A stretch of DNA of 8,732 bases from Oscillospiraceae bacterium. Its GTDB lineage: Bacteria; Bacillota; Clostridia; Oscillospirales; Ruminococcaceae. The number at the start of each line of letters is the position of its first letter. The stretch's first letter is position 1. Below the pieces are notes generated by a model, which saw only the letters and a program-made list of their open reading frames with translations, searched no databases and was not told the DNA's origin. This document shows positions 1 through 6,895 of the stretch, piece after piece. The translations under genes were made by a program, and so were the position numbers. The stretch lies in the NCBI GenBank assembly GCA_009784765.1, contig WQXP01000036.1, positions 1 to 8,732 on the forward strand, read 5' to 3'.

Positions 1-708
1 AAGCCCCTCCGACACGGCAACAATTACTTGCTTTTGCCCGCTTTCTTGCAATCTGCGAATGTCCGCGAAAAACGCCTCAAGGCAGAAGGGCCTTTCGGGC
101 AGATAAATCAGATGAACGCCTCCCGATTTTTGCACTACGCAAGCCGCCGCCGTGAGCCAGCCCGCATCTCGCCCCATAATCTCGATTATAGTAACGCTGT
201 TGAGGTCATACACAAAGCTGTCCCGCGCAATTTCCATGAGCGTAGTCGCCACATATTTCGCCGCACTCCCGAACCCCGGTGTATGGTCAGTTTCAGGGAG
301 GTCGTTGTCAATGGTCTTAGGAATCCCCACAAAGCGAATGCCGCTGTTCACTTCAACCGCATAATCGTGAAGTTTAGCCACAGTGTCCATAGAATCGTTC
401 CCGCCGATATAAAAGAATGCGGATATGTTACGGCTTTGCAAATTCGCGAGAATCTGCTCGTAATGCTCAGCCCCCAGTTTGCGGCGGCAAGAGCCGAGGG
501 CAGTCGCGGGGGTTTTGCACAGCAAGCTCAAATCCGATTGCGTGAGGGAAGTCAAGTCAACGAAGTCATTTGAAAGCACTCCGTCAATGCCAAATCTTGC
601 CCCGTGGATTTTAGCTGCCCCGAGCTTTTGCCCCTGCGCGATTATTCCCGCAAGAGAGGCGTTAATCGCGGCTGTCGGGCCGCCTGATTGTGCTACTGCT
701 ATAGTCAT
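1..708 (-). CDS. 6-phosphofructokinase, PfkA family, probably pyrophosphate-dependent (N-terminal 236 residues; runs off the left edge)
   Basis: Phosphorylates fructose 6-phosphate to fructose 1,6-bisphosphate in cytoplasmic glycolysis. I translated 236 codons without a stop down to the window edge. Visible family motifs are the N-terminal AQSGGPTAAIN (residues 6-16), IGGNDSMDT (101-109), IPKTIDND (129-136, with catalytic Asp134) and MGRDAGW (178-184). ATP-type enzymes usually have GGDGS and PGTIDND. Here Asp105 replaces the second-position Gly and Lys131 replaces the Gly before TIDND, the combination known for PPi-dependent enzymes, so PPi use is inferred. Asn104 replaces the Asp of GGD. The ATG is preceded at 5 nt by a near-perfect AGGAGGT. 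The gene lies 13 nt after the CotH-like gene and is probably cotranscribed with it. About the last third of a typical enzyme is missing because of the window boundary. Family confidence is very high; phosphoryl-donor specificity is moderate. Confidence 0.95.
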   Translation of the reverse strand, partial: MTIAVAQSGGPTAAINASLAGIIAQGQKLGAAKIHGARFGIDGVLSNDFVDLTSLTQSDLSLLCKTPATALGSCRRKLGAEHYEQILANLQSRNISAFFYIGGNDSMDTVAKLHDYAVEVNSGIRFVGIPKTIDNDLPETDHTPGFGSAAKYVATTLMEIARDSFVYDLNSVTIIEIMGRDAGWLTAAACVVQKSGGVHLIYLPERPFCLEAFFADIRRLQESGQKQVIVAVSEGL

Positions 709-713
709 GTTGT

Positions 714-720
714 ACCTCCT
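714..720 (-). promoter_or_regulatory. Strong ribosome binding site of the phosphofructokinase gene
   Basis: Read on the minus strand this is AGGAGGT, 5 nt before the ATG at 708. It fills almost the whole 13-nt gap after the CotH-like stop codon. It is the strongest Shine-Dalgarno sequence in the window and fixes the start, which suggests the enzyme is translated more efficiently than the upstream genes. Confidence 0.85.
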
Positions 721-721
721 G

Positions 722-2668
722 CTATCTTTCTGCGAGGCGGTAACGCCCGCTTGCTTCATCGAACTCAATTCCGCGCCGATTTCGCATCAAAGCCGACTCG
801 ATATGGTCGCGGACGCGGTCAGGGCGATTTGTCGCGAAATGTCGGATATAGCCATACTCGATTTCCCGCAGAGTAACCGCGGGCCAAGACGCGCCGGGGC
901 GAATCAAATCATACCTGAACGTAATCGCCGCTTCGTGTTGGCTGCGTTCAATAAGGGATTCTAAAATCGCCAGTGTGCTGTCCGGGTGAAGCGCGCCGCC
1001 CTCCTCCATGAGTTCCAGCAGAGTGTTCGCGAATTTAACCCGCATATCGTCCCTCTCAAGCACTGCCCGTAACAGCGGCGACGTTCCGCCGGGGCGGCTT
1101 CCCCGTCCGATTAAGTTCGCGATTGTGTTAATGCGCGATTTGTCATCGTTAAAAGGATTGCCGTACATTCCCCACGCTGTTTCCACGTCCTGGGCGATGA
1201 ACCTCCACCGCCCGTCTTGCAAGAAGGGGTGCAAGCTGTTATACTCGATTTCGTCTTCGAGTTCGTCCACGCTCGGGAAATATCGCCAAAGCTGGATATT
1301 GTTGTTAGGCCAGTCTTCATTGTTGATGAAAACTTGGGTTGCATAATAGCGAATGAGGTTGTCGATACAAACACGCGCGGTGAACTCTTGCCAGCGGTCT
1401 TCGTTTGTCAGCCCGCGTCCTGCCAATGCGCGGATTGCCGCCCAATCGTCAGCCGCACGCGGCGGCCCTTGTCGCGCATACTCAGAGTTGCCTATAATCT
1501 CATAATTTTCGCTTATTCCGCCGTAACGCCGTTGCCAGTGATTGACAGTTCGCGGCGTTTTGAGCCACTTCATACCGTAATACTCCCCGTTGAGGAACAG
1601 CACTGCAGGTGTATGGCTCTGGGTGTCCGGGTGCCCCGCCAACCGAAAGACTTCTTGGCTTAACTCATCGCGGAGCATGGCGAAGTTCCTGTCATCAGAG
1701 CTGTTGCGAAGCCTCAGCCTGCGGTATCTGTCTATGATTTCGCCGTTTTCAGCGCGTTCGCGTCCGCTGAAGAAGTCATAAGTCAGATTGTGAGCGTCGC
1801 CGTAATCCCGCCGTGCCATAAGTTCGATTGATTTTATGGGGATACTCAGCCGCGAGCCTTCTCCGCGAACACGAATGCCGATTCGCTGCGAAATCTCTCT
1901 GAACCACTGCCCCGCTTCGTCGTTATACGCGAACATCTCCACATGAGCAGGGCGTTCGGAACGCATTCCCCGCAGTTCGATTCCTCCTGCAAAAATGCCG
2001 TTCACAGAATTATACAGCCCGTGCGGGTCGGTGTACAGCGTGAACACAAGTGCATCAGTCATGAACCGTTCATGAACATCTGTTCCGCAAATGAAACTGC
2101 GGGTTGACGGCTCTGTCGTTTCTCCCTCAAAGACTGTTACCGCACTGATTGTCAGCGCGTTTGTCCCCGAAACAAGTTCTCCGCGAACTCTGTGGGAAGA
2201 AAATGGCTCAGGGGCGGCGACTTTTATTGGCTCTATGTAACGCTTTCGCGTTGACGATGTTACGGGATTAGTCCCGTCCGTGGTGTAGTAGACAGCCGCC
2301 GCGCTTCTGCCGCAAATCGGCGACAATTCAAGCTCGAAAGCCTCACTATAAAAGCCCGATTCGTGGGAGAACACTGCCCCCCTCTCCTTGAAAGCCGGTG
2401 GTTTGGGCAGCTCAGGGGCAGGAGGCTCAGGTGTTGCCGCGTCCTCAGGATTAGCAGTCGGCGACGACTGCTCTGCCGTGCCTCCGTGAACCTCATAAGA
2501 CGCTCCTGTTCCGCCGGTCGCAGGAGGAAGTTCATAAAAACCGCTCTCATGTCCGATTAGCAGTATGACTGTCAACAATAACAGCGTCGCGCAGACGGTT
2601 GTTGCTACGCGCAAATATTTTCTTGCTTTGCGATAACTCAGTGATTCCAATCGTTTAATAAATTTCAT
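722..2668 (-). CDS. Membrane-anchored CotH-kinase-like protein with a chitobiase-type beta-sandwich domain
   Basis: A 648-residue protein. A basic N-terminus is followed by one hydrophobic segment (about residues 21-38), then a proline-rich linker (about 48-93), so it is probably anchored with its bulk outside the cytoplasm. Residues about 98-195 resemble the chitobiase/beta-hexosaminidase C-terminal domain, with YYTTDGTNPVTSST at 127-140. Residues about 225-520 resemble the CotH kinase family: GGIELRG (228-234), the SIPIKSIEL strand (275-283), RLRLRNSSDD (317-326), VLFLNGEYYG (356-365), NNEDWPNNN (449-457) and AQDVETAWG (492-500). Asp452 and Asp494 are candidate acidic active-site residues. 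CotH proteins of Bacillus phosphorylate spore-coat proteins; non-spore members of this family are mostly uncharacterised, so the substrate is unknown. The Glu usually found after NGEYxGxYxL appears to be Thr371. The gene starts 2 nt after the ThyX-like stop codon; its AGGGA ribosome binding site lies inside the last codons of that gene. Confidence 0.85.
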   Translation of the reverse strand: MKFIKRLESLSYRKARKYLRVATTVCATLLLLTVILLIGHESGFYELPPATGGTGASYEVHGGTAEQSSPTANPEDAATPEPPAPELPKPPAFKERGAVFSHESGFYSEAFELELSPICGRSAAAVYYTTDGTNPVTSSTRKRYIEPIKVAAPEPFSSHRVRGELVSGTNALTISAVTVFEGETTEPSTRSFICGTDVHERFMTDALVFTLYTDPHGLYNSVNGIFAGGIELRGMRSERPAHVEMFAYNDEAGQWFREISQRIGIRVRGEGSRLSIPIKSIELMARRDYGDAHNLTYDFFSGRERAENGEIIDRYRRLRLRNSSDDRNFAMLRDELSQEVFRLAGHPDTQSHTPAVLFLNGEYYGMKWLKTPRTVNHWQRRYGGISENYEIIGNSEYARQGPPRAADDWAAIRALAGRGLTNEDRWQEFTARVCIDNLIRYYATQVFINNEDWPNNNIQLWRYFPSVDELEDEIEYNSLHPFLQDGRWRFIAQDVETAWGMYGNPFNDDKSRINTIANLIGRGSRPGGTSPLLRAVLERDDMRVKFANTLLELMEEGGALHPDSTLAILESLIERSQHEAAITFRYDLIRPGASWPAVTLREIEYGYIRHFATNRPDRVRDHIESALMRNRRGIEFDEASGRYRLAER

Positions 2669-2670
2669 TG

Positions 2671-3231
2671 TTATTTCCCTATAATCAAGTCGGCGGCGTG
2701 CGGAAGTGTTTCAACCCAAGCGCAGAACTCGCGCCATTCGGGCAAACGATGCTCTTTCCTTTGGCTGTAAATAGTCTTTAATGCGCGATAATTAGTCGTG
2801 AGCCGTGCGGTCAGCTTAAATCCGCAAGGGTTTGAATACAGCAACCTAAGATAGTCTTCTCTGTCGCCGCTTTCGTTATACTTGTCTTTTAGTTCCTGCA
2901 TGATTTCTATTATACGCGGGTCAACGTATTCACAGTACTGTTTGTCAAGCTCGAACTTTGCTATGCGGTGCATTGTGCTTTGGCTCGACACGAACTCTAA
3001 GAAGCGATAACGCTCTGCTTCAGTCCAGACTTTGACTGTGAATGTCAAATCAAAAGCAACGCGAATGCCTGTCAAGAACTGGTCGTGTCCTTCTCCTTTA
3101 GGCGACTGTGCAAGCTTTCGGACTGTGTCTGTCATATTGCAATCCACTGCGCTTGTGTCCGTCGCCATAGGATATTTGCTCGCCTTGACAGATTCCTCAA
3201 GGTCATAAACTTTTGCGTTTGTAACAATCAT
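2671..3231 (-). CDS. Conserved 186-residue protein, distantly ThyX-like (function unknown)
   Basis: A soluble protein with no predicted membrane segment. I do not recognise a characterised function, but the layout resembles flavin-dependent thymidylate synthases (ThyX): a GHDQFLTGIRVAFDLTF strand region (48-64), RYRFLEFVSSQSTMHR (74-89) where ThyX carries its RHRxxS signature, and a C-terminal RLTTNYRALKTIYSQR (143-158) followed by PEWREFCAWVETLP (164-177), matching the NxRxLxxFxxxR...AQxEIR region of ThyX. The RHR triplet itself is absent, so thymidylate synthase activity is doubtful. From memory, similar proteins occur as hypothetical genes in clostridia and their phages. The ATG is preceded at 7 nt by GAAAGGA (3239-3245). 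It lies 18 nt after the DUF368 stop codon and 2 nt before the CotH-like start, so it probably belongs to the same operon. The gene is clearly real; the ThyX relationship is an inference. Confidence 0.75.
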   Translation of the reverse strand: MIVTNAKVYDLEESVKASKYPMATDTSAVDCNMTDTVRKLAQSPKGEGHDQFLTGIRVAFDLTFTVKVWTEAERYRFLEFVSSQSTMHRIAKFELDKQYCEYVDPRIIEIMQELKDKYNESGDREDYLRLLYSNPCGFKLTARLTTNYRALKTIYSQRKEHRLPEWREFCAWVETLPHAADLIIGK

Positions 3232-3238
3232 TTCGTGT

Positions 3239-3245
3239 TCCTTTC
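3239..3245 (-). promoter_or_regulatory. Ribosome binding site of the ThyX-like gene
   Basis: Reads GAAAGGA on the minus strand, 7 nt before the ATG at 3231, inside the 18-nt gap after the DUF368 stop codon. It supports the chosen start. Confidence 0.7.
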
Positions 3246-3249
3246 TAAC

Positions 3250-4071
3250 TCACCCATACAACATCAGCGAACTCACCACAAGCATAATCACACTGGCGGC
3301 TACCATTCCTAAAATCGCGGAGTATACCATCAGTCGGTGGCGTTTCAGCAGAGCAAGAATTACCCGTGCCCCCGCGACTAACCCGACGACGATTCCTATT
3401 CCCGCAGGCACAAGAGTCCCCCAATCAATGCGAAGCCGTGTGAGTTCCCGCACCGCATTCATGAGCGGCTCATAAATCCCGAATGCCACGAGCATGAAAG
3501 AACCCGACACCCCCGGAGTTATAGCGGCGACTGCCCCAAGCCCGGAATATACAGCGAGCAGAACTCTGCTTGTTGTCTGTGAAGCGGCTTCTGAGCCGCC
3601 CTGCGCAGCTCCGAGAAGTTCTGCGACGTAAATCGCGGTTATGCCTAACGCCCCGAGAGTGAACGGCACAAGGCAAATCGGCTTGAAGCGTTTCAACGCT
3701 TGCCTGAATTTGACTTTTACATCCGTCTTTGCACTCGCTTTGTCTACCACAGCGGCACGAACAATCGCAGGGAGCCCGAATATAATCATCGCCGCCAAGA
3801 GCAGGTAAGTGTGCAGCGGATAGCGTTCAATCAAGAACATAATCGCGTGAGAGAACCCGCCGATTCCTGCGAGCGTTCCGATAACAAGCAAGGCGTAGAA
3901 CAGCAAATCCCGCTTGATTGTGCGAAAGTCAAGTGCCATTGCCGCACAGCATTTGTCATACACCCCGAAGATAATCAGCACTGTTCCGCCGGAAACACCC
4001 GGAACAACCATGGCGATTCCGTGGATTATTCCGACAATCAGCGCGATTGCATTTTGTTTGAGCGTTTTCAT
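3250..4071 (-). CDS. DUF368 family membrane protein, predicted undecaprenyl-phosphate translocase (PopT-like)
   Basis: A polytopic membrane protein of 273 residues. DUF368 proteins (PopT) have been shown in other bacteria to return the lipid carrier undecaprenyl phosphate across the cytoplasmic membrane for reuse in peptidoglycan and polymer synthesis; that role is assigned here by family. The protein shows the family's internal duplication: VVPGVSGGT at 22-30 and ITPGVSGSF at 184-192, each followed by a short hydrophobic run and a GxY (GVYDK, GIYEP). Further hydrophobic segments lie at about 57-82, 88-107, 133-155, 217-242 and 248-272. I chose the ATG at 4071, which overlaps the ATPase-like stop codon as TGATG; a TTG three bases upstream is possible. 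An AAGGTGG site at 4080-4086 would serve either. The stop codon is TGA. The start overlap implies translational coupling to the ATPase-like gene. Confidence 0.92.
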   Translation of the reverse strand: MKTLKQNAIALIVGIIHGIAMVVPGVSGGTVLIIFGVYDKCCAAMALDFRTIKRDLLFYALLVIGTLAGIGGFSHAIMFLIERYPLHTYLLLAAMIIFGLPAIVRAAVVDKASAKTDVKVKFRQALKRFKPICLVPFTLGALGITAIYVAELLGAAQGGSEAASQTTSRVLLAVYSGLGAVAAITPGVSGSFMLVAFGIYEPLMNAVRELTRLRIDWGTLVPAGIGIVVGLVAGARVILALLKRHRLMVYSAILGMVAASVIMLVVSSLMLYG

Positions 4072-4086
4072 CAACTAACCCACCTT
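4069..4086 (-). promoter_or_regulatory. TGATG translational coupling and ribosome binding site between the ATPase-like and DUF368 genes
   Basis: On the minus strand AAGGTGG (4080-4086) is followed 8 nt later by TGATG, in which the TGA stop (4073-4071) of the ATPase-like gene shares its A with the ATG (4071-4069) of the DUF368 gene. This arrangement normally allows terminating ribosomes to restart, linking production of the two membrane proteins. The TTG at 4074-4072 is an alternative start 5 nt from the same site. Confidence 0.75.
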
Positions 4087-6842
4087 TTCTTGACAAACTC
4101 GAACCAAATCTGGCTCGCGGTTCCTGTGAGCAAACAGAGGATTAACATGAGCGGATTAAGCACTGCTGTTCCGAACGCCGCGTTCACGAAGGGCAGGTAA
4201 ATCATCATGAGCATGAACACAAGCACGGCGGCAGTCATAACAATCGGCACGGGGAACTTCGCATTATCGTCTTTGAGGGTTACAGATTTGTAAAAACGGC
4301 GATTCGCGGAAAGCCCCGTCCACGCGATTGTGATTCCTGCGGCGGTGAATACCGCCAAGAACGCCGAACGCATATTCCCTAAATTGTCATATGCCAAATC
4401 GCGGAGTTCTGTGTCAAAAAGCCCGAGAGAGTGTCCGTAAGACAGGAAAATAATCACAAGCGCGACAAAGAGCGACAGCCCCTGCAAAATCGCGCCTATG
4501 AAAAAATCGCGGTTGACTTCGCCTCGCCCTATGAAAGCAGAGGGACGCATTCGCAGAAGCCCTGCCCCGAAAACGCCGCTCCCTGCGAAATCCGTCGCGT
4601 TGTCGATAAAGAAAAACGCAAGCCCCGGAACAATCAGCACCGCGAAAATTGAAACAAACACAGCCTCAAGGACAAAGCCGACCCCGACAAAGAGGTTGAC
4701 TCCACCGAACAAAATCAGCGCGAGAAGAGCAGAAATCCCGAGGGCAATACAACGCTTGATGTTGTAATGCAGCCGTCGAACCTGGACGAGGGTGTCGGCG
4801 GCTTTGCGAAAACCCACCGCATCTGAGGTTTGTGCCTCCATAATCAAATCGCAGACTTGTGCAACCGAGCCTGTGGTTCTTTGGGACAGCGTTTTCGCGC
4901 CGAAACCCATATCCCACTCGTCGCCCGTAGTGCATTTCGCGAGGGCTATTCGCACATCAGCAAGCTCGATTGTATTTACGTTGAATCCGCCGTCTCCTCC
5001 GAATACGGTAACTTTTTCGCCCTGTTCCTTTAACATCGCGAACACTTCGGGCATTTGGCTTTCTTTTAGCTCCGCGAATACCGTTGCTCCGCGAACATCA
5101 AGTGTTTGCCCGCCGTCTTTGGAAGCGTTAGCCAGCTCCCCCCCTGTGATTACTCTGCCGCTTTTCAGCCCCGCTTTCGCCGCGAGTGCCCCTGCCATTT
5201 CCTTGCCGTCCGCAGTGAGCATAACGATTTTTACGCCCGTTTCAAGGCAGTTCGAAACAGCTTCCCGCACACCATCTTTAATACTCACGGTGAATGCCAT
5301 CAGCCCGAGAAAAGTATACTCAACCGCACAAAGATTGTCAGGGATTTTCCGCCCTTTTGCTGCCCGCTCTATGCGTTCTTCCGGAGTTTCATCTTCATAA
5401 GCGTCGTCATATTCGTCCGGGTCTTCAGCTTTGTTCAAATGGGCGAACGCCACTGCCATTACATGGAAGCCTTTTCGGCTCAAAGCCATTCGCCGCTCGT
5501 GAATTTTGTTCAGCTTGTCCGCCCCGAGTTTCTTGCAATACGCGAGTATTATTTCGGGTTCGCCTTTTACGCAAAGCAATCTTGCGCCGTTGATTTCCCA
5601 CAAATTCCCGTTGATTTTGTTGTAATTAGAGGTCTTTTCAGGAATATATCGCTGAAGCAGTTCATTGTCCTGCAACCTGTCAATGTTGATTTTATTAAAC
5701 GCCGCATTCACAAAAATCGCACGCTCGAAAGAGTTCGCGGCAGTTTCTGAGCATGACAGTGCGGCAATCCGCGACAAGTTAGGATTATTGTCTGAGTGTT
5801 CAACAGACAGCGGAGTATCGTCTGCGTCCACCACTGAGTTTCGCCCGAGGCATACCACAGTCGCCGAGTTAAGTGCCTCAAGGGAACGCAGGTTCTTGAT
5901 TTCGCAGCACTTCTCTGTCAGTTTAACCGCCGCATTGGTGTAATATACCCGCACAATCGCACCGAGAGATACGGGAATCACGCAAAGCGCGAAAGAAATA
6001 GCGGGAAGCAACGTCTGCACTAACAGTGAAGCATACTGAGGCTCTTCTCCGAGAACTTCTCCGAAGAACACGAAAATCAGGCGAATAAGCGCGGTGAGAA
6101 CCAAAGCGACCCCCGCACCGTATGTAAACAGCACGGAAGTTTTAGCAATCACCGACTCAAACTCTGTGCGATTAACAGATTTCGCACTTCTGACTTTCGG
6201 GCGAATTTTAACATCGGGCCCTGTCGCGAAAACCCGCGCAATCAAAACCCCGGACAGAACTTTTGTTCCTTTATACACACAGCTCGTTTTAAGTTCGTTC
6301 TTGCCGCCTTTCTCGTCGTCATAACCGCTCTGTTTCCTGACCGGCGCAGAGCTGTTGCTGAAAACACTCTCATCTACTGCCACGCTTGCCGCCTCAAGAA
6401 TATGCGCATCTGCAGGAACGCTCTCCCCCCCTTGCAGAACAATCAAGTCATCTTGAACAATCTCTGTCGCGTCAAGCAAAGTGAGTTCTCCGTCGCGGAC
6501 AACGCGGACAATCACTTTTGTTCCCGAAGTTATGTCAAGCAGTTTTTTCGTGCAATAATTCTCCATGAGCAGTTCCAAAAAACCGAACCCGAAAGCAAGC
6601 AAAATCAGCAGAACACCTGTCGATGTTGCCGAAGTTCCGTCGCTTGCGCCGCCAATCAAGTATAGCAAAGCCGCGCTGAGCATGAGGTACAACCTCAGCG
6701 ACTTAAACACCCCCGTGAGTTTAATCTTGCCGTCTTTCTCAAACTTAATCTCAGAATTACGCCCGTAAGTGCGGAGGTTTTCCTCCACCCCCTGCGCGTC
6801 CATTCCTTTGTAATCGCCTTTGAATTTTAAGATTTTAGCCAT
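4071..6842 (-). CDS. P-type ATPase-like membrane protein lacking the catalytic motifs (pseudo-pump)
   Basis: A 923-residue intact frame with P2-type architecture: cation-ATPase N-terminal region (YKGMDAQGVEENLRTYG, 11-27), about ten membrane segments (near 50-65, 75-93, 236-260, 271-300, 697-745 as two, 779-800, 825-842, 865-885, 893-910), actuator domain (about 105-215), nucleotide-binding domain with VKGEPE (425-430), and a HAD-like P domain. The catalytic residues are replaced. DKTGT is GRNSV (333-337), so the phosphorylated Asp is Gly333. TGES is SNSS (162-165). PEGL is PVSL (290-293). TGD is TAD (543-545). The P-domain lysine is Met597. GDGxND is GDGGFN (616-621). Asp617 and Asp545 remain. 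Ion pumping by the usual phosphoenzyme cycle is therefore unlikely. No frameshift or internal stop is present, so the frame seems maintained. An AGAGGA site (6851-6856) lies 8 nt before the ATG. Its stop codon overlaps the DUF368 start. Possible roles (scaffold, regulator, lipid-related) are speculative. Confidence 0.9.
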   Translation of the reverse strand: MAKILKFKGDYKGMDAQGVEENLRTYGRNSEIKFEKDGKIKLTGVFKSLRLYLMLSAALLYLIGGASDGTSATSTGVLLILLAFGFGFLELLMENYCTKKLLDITSGTKVIVRVVRDGELTLLDATEIVQDDLIVLQGGESVPADAHILEAASVAVDESVFSNSSAPVRKQSGYDDEKGGKNELKTSCVYKGTKVLSGVLIARVFATGPDVKIRPKVRSAKSVNRTEFESVIAKTSVLFTYGAGVALVLTALIRLIFVFFGEVLGEEPQYASLLVQTLLPAISFALCVIPVSLGAIVRVYYTNAAVKLTEKCCEIKNLRSLEALNSATVVCLGRNSVVDADDTPLSVEHSDNNPNLSRIAALSCSETAANSFERAIFVNAAFNKINIDRLQDNELLQRYIPEKTSNYNKINGNLWEINGARLLCVKGEPEIILAYCKKLGADKLNKIHERRMALSRKGFHVMAVAFAHLNKAEDPDEYDDAYEDETPEERIERAAKGRKIPDNLCAVEYTFLGLMAFTVSIKDGVREAVSNCLETGVKIVMLTADGKEMAGALAAKAGLKSGRVITGGELANASKDGGQTLDVRGATVFAELKESQMPEVFAMLKEQGEKVTVFGGDGGFNVNTIELADVRIALAKCTTGDEWDMGFGAKTLSQRTTGSVAQVCDLIMEAQTSDAVGFRKAADTLVQVRRLHYNIKRCIALGISALLALILFGGVNLFVGVGFVLEAVFVSIFAVLIVPGLAFFFIDNATDFAGSGVFGAGLLRMRPSAFIGRGEVNRDFFIGAILQGLSLFVALVIIFLSYGHSLGLFDTELRDLAYDNLGNMRSAFLAVFTAAGITIAWTGLSANRRFYKSVTLKDDNAKFPVPIVMTAAVLVFMLMMIYLPFVNAAFGTAVLNPLMLILCLLTGTASQIWFEFVKKRWVS

Positions 6843-6850
6843 GGTTGTTT

Positions 6851-6856
6851 TCCTCT
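6851..6856 (-). promoter_or_regulatory. Ribosome binding site of the P-type ATPase-like gene
   Basis: Reads AGAGGA on the minus strand, 8 nt before the ATG at 6842. It lies in the 53-nt gap after the methyltransferase remnant, the largest intergenic gap in the window. A functional-looking site here argues that the ATPase-like gene is still translated. Confidence 0.65.
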
Positions 6857-6895
6857 CACTAAGTGTATCTGCCGCTTACAACACTTCTGTATGTG

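Noticed and set aside
28..573. Plus-strand open frame of 181 codons opposite the phosphofructokinase
   Set aside because: The minus strand encodes an unmistakable PfkA with all motifs; the plus-strand translation resembles nothing and has no ribosome binding site that I can see.
4792..5400. Plus-strand open frame of about 200 codons opposite the ATPase-like gene (another of about 214 codons at 5106-5750)
   Set aside because: Low-complexity translations rich in Ser, Pro, Ala and Phe, no recognisable domain, and fully antisense to a gene with clear domain structure; these are frame shadows.
6861..6886. Inverted repeat AAGTGT/ACACTT with a 14-nt spacer in the gap before the ATPase-like gene
   Set aside because: Only 6 bp, AT-rich and without a following T-run, so it is too weak to call a terminator or operator.
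6843..6895. Possible internal promoter in the largest intergenic gap
   Set aside because: I found no pair of -35 and -10 boxes with proper spacing; only a ribosome binding site is supportable.
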